A stretch of 64,000 nt of DNA, from the NCBI RefSeq assembly GCF_050916355.1, contig NZ_CP136946.1, positions 868,001-932,000 on the forward strand, in the 5' to 3' direction. How positions within the stretch are numbered: position 1 is the first letter of the stretch; every line of letters starts with the position of its first letter. This stretch comes from Jeongeupia wiesaeckerbachi. Lineage in GTDB: Bacteria > Pseudomonadota > Gammaproteobacteria > Burkholderiales > Chitinibacteraceae. This document shows positions 57,749-64,000 of this stretch, in pieces. A model generated the notes under the pieces. It ran no database searches. It had not been told where the DNA came from and was given only the letters and a program-made list of their open reading frames with translations. A program made the position numbers and the translations under genes.

Positions 57749-59077
57749 ATGTTCAATCAATCGATCAAGCAGCAACTGGCCGAACAGCAACGGACCGTGA
57801 CGACCCAGCGTGCGGTGCTCGACGCCATCGGCAAATCGATGGCAACGATCGAATTCCGCCCAGACGGGACCATCGTCGACGCCAACGCCAATTTTCTCGC
57901 TACCGTCGGCTACCGGCTCGACGACATCGTCGGCAAGCATCACCGAATTTTCTGCACGCCCCAGCACGCCGGCAGCTCGGAATACGCCGCGTTCTGGCAG
58001 AAGCTGCAGCGCGGCGAGTTCATCTCCGGCCAGTTCAAGCGCGTGCGCCACAATGGCCAGACGGTCTGGCTCGAAGCCTCGTACAACCCGGTATTCGACG
58101 CCGATGGCCGGCTGATCAAGGTGATCAAGTTCGCCCAGGACATCACCCAGCGAGTGGGCCAGGCGCAGGAACGCGAAAACGAGATCAACGCGATCAACCG
58201 GTCGATGGCGGTGATCGAATTCTCACCCGACGGCATCATCCTCGACGCCAATGACAATTTCGTCCGCACCGTCGGCTACTCGCTCGACTGGCTCAAGGGC
58301 AAGCACCACCGGGTACTGTGCGAGGAAGGCTATGCCAACAGCGGCGAATACGCGCAGTTCTGGCGCCGGCTCAATCAGGGTGAATTCATCGCCGGCCAGT
58401 TCGAGCGCCGCGGCGCGCAAGGCAAGGTGCTGTGGCTCGAGGCCTCGTACAACCCGATGTTCGACGACGACGGCAAGCTCTACAAGGTCATCAAGTTCGC
58501 CACCGACTCGACCCCGCGTGAACAGGCGATCCGCAGCGACGTCGAGCACGTCAAGGAAGCCTACCGGCTATCCGAACAGACCGACGTCGTCTCGCAGCAA
58601 GGCGCCGGTGTGATCGAAACGGCCGCGATCGAAATGCGCCACATCGCCGACAGCGCGCGCAATTCGGCCCAGTTGATCGAAGACCTGGGCGCGCAATCGG
58701 CCAGCATTTCGTCCATCGTCAACACGATCAAGGAAATCGCCGACCAGACCAATCTGCTGGCGCTGAACGCGGCGATCGAAGCCGCGCGCGCCGGCGAACA
58801 GGGCCGCGGCTTTGCGGTGGTGGCCGACGAAGTGCGCAAGCTGGCCGAGCGCACGTCGGCGTCGACCAGCGAGATCTCGGCGATGATCGACATCATCCGC
58901 AGCGGCACCACGTCGGCGATCACCGGCGTTAACCAGATGCTGAAACAGGCCGAACAAGGGGTCGAACACGCCAACAACGCCGGCGTGGCGATCAACAAGA
59001 TCCGCGAAAGCAGCCGGCTGGTCGTCGACGTGATCAACACCTTCTCGGCCGTCGCCTCGATCAAGCGCAGCGCCTGA
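57749..59077 (+). CDS. BdlA-like soluble chemotaxis transducer with two PAS domains
   Basis: 442 residues, no membrane helix. Two near-duplicate PAS domains lie at about 24-132 and 146-254; each has an IEF.PDG.I.DAN.NF..TVGY and a WLEASYNP block. A short MCP signalling domain follows, with the hairpin tip IKEIADQTNLLALNAAIEAAR. BdlA of Pseudomonas aeruginosa has the same PAS-PAS-MCP order and controls biofilm dispersal; this similarity is inference. GGAGAGG precedes the ATG. A strong terminator follows the gene. A diguanylate cyclase lies downstream. Confidence 0.9.
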   Translation: MFNQSIKQQLAEQQRTVTTQRAVLDAIGKSMATIEFRPDGTIVDANANFLATVGYRLDDIVGKHHRIFCTPQHAGSSEYAAFWQKLQRGEFISGQFKRVRHNGQTVWLEASYNPVFDADGRLIKVIKFAQDITQRVGQAQERENEINAINRSMAVIEFSPDGIILDANDNFVRTVGYSLDWLKGKHHRVLCEEGYANSGEYAQFWRRLNQGEFIAGQFERRGAQGKVLWLEASYNPMFDDDGKLYKVIKFATDSTPREQAIRSDVEHVKEAYRLSEQTDVVSQQGAGVIETAAIEMRHIADSARNSAQLIEDLGAQSASISSIVNTIKEIADQTNLLALNAAIEAARAGEQGRGFAVVADEVRKLAERTSASTSEISAMIDIIRSGTTSAITGVNQMLKQAEQGVEHANNAGVAINKIRESSRLVVDVINTFSAVASIKRSA

Positions 59078-59097
59078 CGCCCGCAACCCGCATCAAA

Positions 59098-59123
59098 AGC
59101 CCCGCGAAACGCGGGGCTTTTTT
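59098..59123 (+). terminator. Rho-independent terminator after the transducer gene
   Basis: GCCCCGCG-AAA-CGCGGGGC followed by TTTTTT. The rest of the 364-base gap to 59441 has no motif that I can support; in particular no c-di-GMP riboswitch. Confidence 0.9.
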
Positions 59124-59441
59124 GTACCGCTCACGCCATCTGCGCCGGTTCATCGACGGCCCTACACCGCCTCCCCCAAGGAGCACGGCACAAAAGCCGG
59201 CCCGTATCTTCGACACCCCAAGCAACGGACTGCACGTAGCAGCGACGCAACGCCATGGATAAGTAAAAACCCTAATGCTTGATTTCAATCTACCGACATG
59301 GCCAAGACCGTCCTCAGCCTTGTCTCACACGCCATCTTGGTAGTGCACCACGGCTGACAGCGGCATTGCTGCCTTCCTGTCGAACTTCCAGCGGCAATAT
59401 GCAAAACAGATAGTCGATTCAAGCACCTGGCCTCGTTTGCA

Positions 59442-60728
59442 TTGCACACAAATAAGAATGTTTCACGTAAAGACATCAAAACAAACAACGCGTATCTTTT
59501 GATACTTAAATTACATATTGCTGTCTTAAACACCTTGTTCAACGCCACAATCGACGTCGCCACCACGCTGCTGTTCGCGGGTTTTTGCCATGCAATGATG
59601 GCCGGCGTACTGCTGCTGTTCTGGCGCAATCGCCGTACCGGGCTCGGATTCGGCTGGTGGGTGGCCGGCGAGCTGCTGGTGGCCACCGGTCAGCTCGCCG
59701 CACTGGGCCGCACCTGGTCACCCGGTATCGGCACGCTGCTGATCGCCAACACCAGCCTGATCTTCAGCGTACCCATGGTCGAAACCGGGCTGCGCATCTT
59801 TCTGGGCCAGCAGACGCGCCCGGCCATGCTGCGCATCTGGGGCCTGGCCGGCGTGGTGTATCTGGGCTGGCTGACCGGGCTGCTGGCCGGCTGGGACACC
59901 GCCGCCCGCGCGATGTGGTTTTCAGGCGGATTGCTGCTGCAGGCCGGTTTCGCGCTGCACTATGTAGCGCGCATCCCGCGCGACGAGCCGATGCGGCTGC
60001 CGATCAACCTGATGCTGACCAGCGTGCTGATGGTGGCCATTGCCCTGCTCGCGCGGCTGATCGTGCTCGCCCCGCAACTGGGCGGCAACTACAACATCCA
60101 GCACGACATCGCGCTGGCCTTGCTGAACATCACCTCGATCTTCGCCGGCTTCTGCCGCACCTGCGCCGCGCTGATGCTGGTGCACACGCGCATCGAAACC
60201 GAACTGCGCCGCACGCAGACCAGGCTGGAAGAGCGCGCCAATACCGACTGGCTGACCGGCGTCGCCAGTCGCGACCATTTCGAAACCAGCGTCGCGCTCC
60301 TGCAGGCCAACGCCGCACGCGCCGGTTGCCCGATCACGTTGCTGCTGTTCGACATCGATCACTTCAAACGCATCAACGACAGCCATGGTCACCAGGCCGG
60401 CGATGTCCTGCTGCAGCGCATCGGCCAGCTGACCCGCGACGCGGTGCGTGACGGCGACCTCGTCGGCCGGCTCGGTGGCGACGAATTCGCCGTGCTGTTC
60501 TACAACTGCGACCTGCCCGCCGCCGAAGCCGTCGCCGAGCGGCTGCGCGAACAGGTCAAACAGCTGCCCACGCCCGGCAGCGCCATCGGCCTGAGCGGTG
60601 GGCTGACCACGCTGCACCCCGGTGAGAACTTCACCCAGGCTTATCACCGTGCGGATATGGCCCTGTATTCGGCAAAGGGCGCCGGGCGGAACCAGCTGAA
60701 AGCGCTGGCATCGCCGTTGCCTGCCTGA
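59442..60728 (+). CDS. Membrane diguanylate cyclase
   Basis: About 428 residues. Seven hydrophobic helices in the first 250 residues, then a GGDEF domain with the active site RLGGDEFAVLF and the start FDIDHFKRINDSHGH. It should make c-di-GMP. The start is uncertain: TTG at 59442 opens the longest frame, and a TTG at 59535 gives a shorter one that begins at the first helix. Upstream sequence is lower in GC. Neighbour of the BdlA-like transducer. Confidence 0.87.
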   Translation: MHTNKNVSRKDIKTNNAYLLILKLHIAVLNTLFNATIDVATTLLFAGFCHAMMAGVLLLFWRNRRTGLGFGWWVAGELLVATGQLAALGRTWSPGIGTLLIANTSLIFSVPMVETGLRIFLGQQTRPAMLRIWGLAGVVYLGWLTGLLAGWDTAARAMWFSGGLLLQAGFALHYVARIPRDEPMRLPINLMLTSVLMVAIALLARLIVLAPQLGGNYNIQHDIALALLNITSIFAGFCRTCAALMLVHTRIETELRRTQTRLEERANTDWLTGVASRDHFETSVALLQANAARAGCPITLLLFDIDHFKRINDSHGHQAGDVLLQRIGQLTRDAVRDGDLVGRLGGDEFAVLFYNCDLPAAEAVAERLREQVKQLPTPGSAIGLSGGLTTLHPGENFTQAYHRADMALYSAKGAGRNQLKALASPLPA

Positions 60729-60747
60729 TGCCGGCGCCCGTCCGCGC

Positions 60748-61947
60748 TCAGTCGCGGATTTCGTCGTTGATCGCGCCGAGCAGCTCGCGCTGCGGATCAT
60801 GCGCGTATTCCCACACGGTCAGCCCGCCCAGTCGTTGCGCTTTCAGATAGCGCACCTTTTCGCGCAGGCTTTGCGGATCCTCGTAGCTGACCAGCGTGTT
60901 GCCATCGTAGAGCCACGGCACCTGCGCCTCCCGATCCCAGAAGCGCACGAAACCGGCCTTGTTCAGATAGCCGGCCTTGATCTCGCTCCACGACACATCG
61001 GCCGCGGCGGCCTTGAAAGGCTGGAACAGGCCGCTCTTCCCGTTGCCGACACCGGTCCAGACCGGGCCGTAGAACGGCACGCCCATCAGCAGCTTGGCCG
61101 GCGCGATGCCGGCGCTGGTGTAGACGCGCATGGCCTGATCCGAGCTCCAGGCAGCAGGGTCGTCGCTACGCGGGTACAGATTGGAGAAATGGCCGGTGGT
61201 CGCGCTCCAGCTGCCGTAGTTCGCGTAGGCGGTGACGGTAAAGTAGTCGACACTGCGCGCAACGCGGACCAGATCATTCTTCTGCACGAACCACGGACCA
61301 CCCGGTACCGCATTGGTCAGCTGGTAACGGCGATGCGTCCTGGCCGACAGCGCATCAAGCGCGGCGCGGGTTTCCTCGATCAGCAGCGGGTAGTTGTCGC
61401 GGTCTTTCGGATCGCTGCCGATCGGCTGGCCCCAGTCCGGCCCGACCGGGTACTGCCATTCGATGCCAAGGCCGGACAACTTGTGGCGTTCGACCAGCGC
61501 CACCGCGCTGTCGACAAAGCGCTTGCGCCCCTCGGCCGTCATCGCCATCTGCGAGAAGCCGTCGGCACCGTAACCGCCGATCGACAGGTTGATCTTCAGT
61601 CGCGGATAGCGCCGCTGCAGCTTGGCAACCTCCTGCCACAGCTGGGTGAACACCGGCTGCGGCTTGCCGTCCGGGCCGGTGCTCGGCTCGGCGGCGGGCA
61701 CGTAAACCTCGCCACCGTTGCGCAAGGCGCCGAAGGCAATATTGAGCTGGGTAATGGCCTTGCCATCAATGTCTTCGGCACGCCAATGGCGACCGTCGGG
61801 CATCGGCCAGGTACGGATATAGGCGGCGACTTCGAGCCGTGACCGACCCCGGTCATCATCGTCATCGCGATCGTGTGCGCCGGCCAGCGCGGGTAGGACT
61901 GCGGTGGCGCCCAACAGCCAGCCGAGCACCAGTTTGCAAATCTGCAT
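60748..61947 (-). CDS. GH18 family protein lacking the catalytic acid residue
   Basis: 399 residues with a signal peptide, then a GH18 TIM barrel (SIGGYG at 122-127; DYFTVTAYANYG; MGVPFYGPVWTG). The catalytic DxxDxDxE is altered at residues 158-165: SGLGIEWQ replaces DGxDxDWE, with Gln165 at the place of the acid. The change resembles animal chi-lectins with Gln at this place. It may bind chitin without cleaving it. GGAGGAG precedes the ATG at 61947. Confidence 0.85.
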   Translation of the reverse strand: MQICKLVLGWLLGATAVLPALAGAHDRDDDDDRGRSRLEVAAYIRTWPMPDGRHWRAEDIDGKAITQLNIAFGALRNGGEVYVPAAEPSTGPDGKPQPVFTQLWQEVAKLQRRYPRLKINLSIGGYGADGFSQMAMTAEGRKRFVDSAVALVERHKLSGLGIEWQYPVGPDWGQPIGSDPKDRDNYPLLIEETRAALDALSARTHRRYQLTNAVPGGPWFVQKNDLVRVARSVDYFTVTAYANYGSWSATTGHFSNLYPRSDDPAAWSSDQAMRVYTSAGIAPAKLLMGVPFYGPVWTGVGNGKSGLFQPFKAAAADVSWSEIKAGYLNKAGFVRFWDREAQVPWLYDGNTLVSYEDPQSLREKVRYLKAQRLGGLTVWEYAHDPQRELLGAINDEIRD

Positions 61948-62172
61948 TGTTCTAGACTCCTCCAGGGTGATGGAGACGGACGATGTCCGCCGTCACAGTA
62001 TTAATTTTGCACATACAAAATCACTATGACATAGTCATTATTTATCGCCAGATCACAAACTGCCAGAGACGGGGCAAGCAGGGGCCTATTTCGGCCAATG
62101 GTCGACAAGCTCGGCTAAATTCCGCCATTCATCGCCGATCAGCGGCAGATGAAACAACCCAAGCAAGCCCGC

Positions 62173-62688
62173 CTAGCCGGCTTGAGCCTGCATGTACTCG
62201 ACCAGCTGCGCCAGCGCCGCGCCCCAGCCCGGCTCGAAACCCATCGCCTCGTGCTGTTCACGCCCCGCCGCGTCGCGGTGCCTCACCGTCGCGGTGTAGC
62301 GCGTCCCGGTGGCGATCGGCTCGAGCTCGATGATCGCGGTGAAGTGGAAATCGCCGCTGCCACGCTCGGCCGCCGCCTCGACCGGTGCGGGACGGAAGCC
62401 CGGCAGCAGCACGTTGGTCCACACCAGCCGACGATTGGGCACGACGTCCAGATAACAGCCGGTGCCGGGAAAGGTCTCGCCTTCCGGCGAGCGCATCACC
62501 GTATGAAAGCGCCCGCCCGGCTGCAGATCGATGTCGCAGGCTATCGTTTGCCATGGCTTTGGGGTGAACCAGTGCAGCAGGTGGGAAGGTGTGGTCCACG
62601 CCGCCCAGATCGCTTCGGCCGGCAAGGGGACATCATGCGTAAAGGTCAGGTCAAGATTGGGATCAAAACAATCGGTTGAAACAGTCAT
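62173..62688 (-). CDS. AHSA1/SRPBCC family protein
   Basis: 171 residues with the AHSA1 (activator of Hsp90 ATPase-like) form of the SRPBCC fold: AIWAAWTTPSHLLHWFTPKP, GGRFHTVMRSPEG and EPGWGAALAQLVEYM. Ligand and role unknown. GGAGCAC precedes the ATG at 62688; upstream codons add unrelated residues. The 225-base gap to the GH18 gene has AT-rich sequence without a supported motif. Confidence 0.88.
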   Translation of the reverse strand: MTVSTDCFDPNLDLTFTHDVPLPAEAIWAAWTTPSHLLHWFTPKPWQTIACDIDLQPGGRFHTVMRSPEGETFPGTGCYLDVVPNRRLVWTNVLLPGFRPAPVEAAAERGSGDFHFTAIIELEPIATGTRYTATVRHRDAAGREQHEAMGFEPGWGAALAQLVEYMQAQAG

Positions 62689-62852
62689 CGTGTGCTCCAC
62701 AAGTACGCGGGTTGTCACAGGCCGGAATACTGGTTGCGATTTCACAAGATCGAGCAAGGCCCGCCGAAAAACAAGTCGGGCCACAGGCCTTTACACCAGC
62801 ATCGCAGGCGTAGTGCACATCCGTAGTCCGTCAGCCTCTGACGGCATCGACG

Positions 62853-63179
62853 GTGCCCAAGGCGACATGCTGCTATGTCGCGACAGCCGCACAAGGTGTG
62901 GCTCGAAACCCGGCAGGCCCTCGACAGCGGTACGCCGCCGACCGCTACCCGCTGGTCATCGAACAGTCCGAGGCCATGCAGTGCGTGATCGCCGTGATGG
63001 GCGCGCCGGGCTACGCGCTGGTGTGCGCCGAGATCGAAATCTCCTTCCTCTACGACGCCCACCTCGTCATCGAAGTCGACCGCCGCCATCGCGGCGACAG
63101 CTACTGCGTGGTCAGCGTGCCGCATGCGGGGTTGAGTACGGCGAGCGTGCAGCGGCAGTTGGCGACGCTGCTGTCGTAA
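62853..63179 (+). CDS. Hypothetical protein, start uncertain
   Basis: A 108-codon frame from a GTG at 62853; the C-terminal 70 residues (MQCVIAVMGAPGYALVCAE onward) look like real protein, with host-like codon use. The N-terminal part is doubtful. No family recognised. Confidence 0.4.
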   Translation: MPKATCCYVATAAQGVARNPAGPRQRYAADRYPLVIEQSEAMQCVIAVMGAPGYALVCAEIEISFLYDAHLVIEVDRRHRGDSYCVVSVPHAGLSTASVQRQLATLLS

Positions 63180-63189
63180 ACCGGACGTA

Positions 63190-63316
63190 GGGCGGACGGC
63201 ATGGCCTAGGGCCATTCGGAGCGAAGCGACAATCCGCCACTCAGCTGATTCGGCGTGCCAAGCTACTGTCCACATGTCCGTCGCATCACGGTGGATTGGT
63301 AACGCCGAATCCACCC
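63190..63316. repeat. REP-like repeat cluster
   Basis: Two hairpins: GGCGGA...TCCGCC at 63191-63238 around GAGCGAAGCGACAA, and GGTGGATT-N10-AATCCACC at 63290-63315. The TAGGGTGGATT / GCGAAGCG wording is typical of intergenic repeats widespread in proteobacteria. The gap 63180-63490 has nothing else. Confidence 0.5.
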
Positions 63317-63490
63317 TACCGTGACCGGCACGGCCACCCCTGCCGCGGGCACCGGCAAAAACGCGTCAAACCCGCCACAGCACTTGCAGCGGGATTGCAT
63401 GGACTCGGCCAAGCCGCTATAGATGCCTGCCCGCGCTCACACGCCGTGTGTCATCGCGCAAGGCCTTAATCCGACTACGCACGCGCCACA

Positions 63491-64000
63491 ATGATCGCCC
63501 TCGCCCTGCTGCTTATTGGCTATTCCGTCTTTTGCGCCGTGGCGCTGGCATTGACCCACTGTCACAGCGACGCGTTTCAGGAGTTCCGGCAATCCCGGCT
63601 GATGGGCCTGGGCTTGCTGGTGGCTTTGAGTAGCCTGCAGCTGGCGCATTTCGCCTGGCTTTATCTCGACCTGCCGCTGATTTCGTCGCTGCCTTACCGG
63701 CTCACGCTGTTTAGCGTCGCGCCGGCCTTCCTGCTGTTCAGCCAACCGCTGCTGCAGCGCCAGACCACGCCATACTGGCACTGGCCGCTGCACGCACTGC
63801 CTGCGCTGCTGGCCTTGCTGCTGCCGGCCGCACAAGCTTTGCCACTGGCCTTCATCATCGGCGCGGCCTACCTGCTGTGGCTCGGCCGCACACTGCACGC
63901 ACTACGGCAAGCGCGCGCCAATTTTCGGCGTGAAATCGGCCTGCTGGGTGGCGTCTTCATGATCGCGATCGGCGTTTCGGTACTCGGGCTGCTCCAGTCC
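63491..64000 (+). CDS. Multi-helix membrane protein, 3' end beyond the window
   Basis: The 170-codon frame from the ATG at 63491 stays open to the right edge. It has five or more hydrophobic helices, beginning MIALALLLIGYSVFCAVALA, then GLLVALSSLQLAHFAWLYL and others. Membrane N-termini of this kind often precede a C-terminal AraC helix-turn-helix, but that part is outside the window and is only a guess. Confidence 0.65.
   Translation, partial: MIALALLLIGYSVFCAVALALTHCHSDAFQEFRQSRLMGLGLLVALSSLQLAHFAWLYLDLPLISSLPYRLTLFSVAPAFLLFSQPLLQRQTTPYWHWPLHALPALLALLLPAAQALPLAFIIGAAYLLWLGRTLHALRQARANFRREIGLLGGVFMIAIGVSVLGLLQS

Noticed and set aside
59124..59441. c-di-GMP riboswitch upstream of the diguanylate cyclase
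   Set aside because: The conserved core of known c-di-GMP riboswitches could not be found.

Overview
The window reads as chromosomal DNA of a high-GC betaproteobacterium, most likely of the order Neisseriales (chitinolytic Chitinibacteraceae/Chromobacteriaceae type). This is an inference from gene content: AceK, YgiQ, SlyX, an AroP/PheP permease, an intracellular PHB depolymerase with a phasin-like partner, a GH18 protein, and many LysR/AraC regulators beside small reductases. Most of it is ordinary, densely packed coding sequence with many ATGA stop/start overlaps. No rRNA, tRNA, CRISPR array, prophage or complete insertion sequence was seen.

Layout. 1-11.5 kb: YaiI edge fragment, ygiQ, SUI1 factor, EamA exporters, a duplicated-domain secreted protein, and three regulator/target pairs read divergently. 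11.5-20.3 kb: a lower-GC accessory cluster with an AfsA-type hotdog protein, an NmrA-type reductase, a SRPBCC protein, a LysR regulator, an FAD monooxygenase, a HAD phosphatase, an EamA exporter, a divergent second-type triosephosphate isomerase and an exported metallo-beta-lactamase-fold protein. These are the kinds of enzyme expected for a butenolide/gamma-butyrolactone-like small molecule made from DHAP. 20.7-26.5 kb: phasin-like protein and PHB depolymerase, methyltransferase/phosphatase pair, YegD-like Hsp70, slyX. 26.7-28.8 kb: lower-GC hypothetical genes and a hydrolase-like membrane gene broken by an amber codon. 28.8-47.5 kb: housekeeping and accessory metabolism (flavoproteins, aceK, rRNA methyltransferase, SDRs, cupin, flavin reductase, arylsulfotransferase-like protein, BON lipoprotein, YedI, acid phosphatase).

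47.5-49.2 kb holds the most remarkable locus. An AT-rich promoter region is followed by a secreted six-repeat protein and, 38 bases later, by a gene for a Sec signal peptide fused to a complete 76-residue ubiquitin ending in LRLRGG. By direct residue count against eukaryotic ubiquitin, 62 of 76 positions match; the Ile44 patch and Lys6, 11, 27, 29, 48 and 63 are kept. No E1, E2, E3 or deubiquitinase is visible nearby. The simplest reading is a eukaryote-derived ubiquitin that the bacterium exports.

49.2-64 kb: enoyl-CoA hydratase family protein, aromatic amino acid permease, ABC exporter, DUF1223, a DUF1289/CWC fusion, FrnE-like DsbA, RluA-type pseudouridine synthase, a BdlA-like double-PAS transducer, a membrane diguanylate cyclase, a GH18 protein lacking the catalytic acid, an AHSA1 protein and an edge-truncated membrane protein. 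Two short inverted-repeat elements (24.3 and 51.8 kb) share a GAACCTGTT-type end, and two REP-like repeats lie at 27.5 and 63.2 kb.
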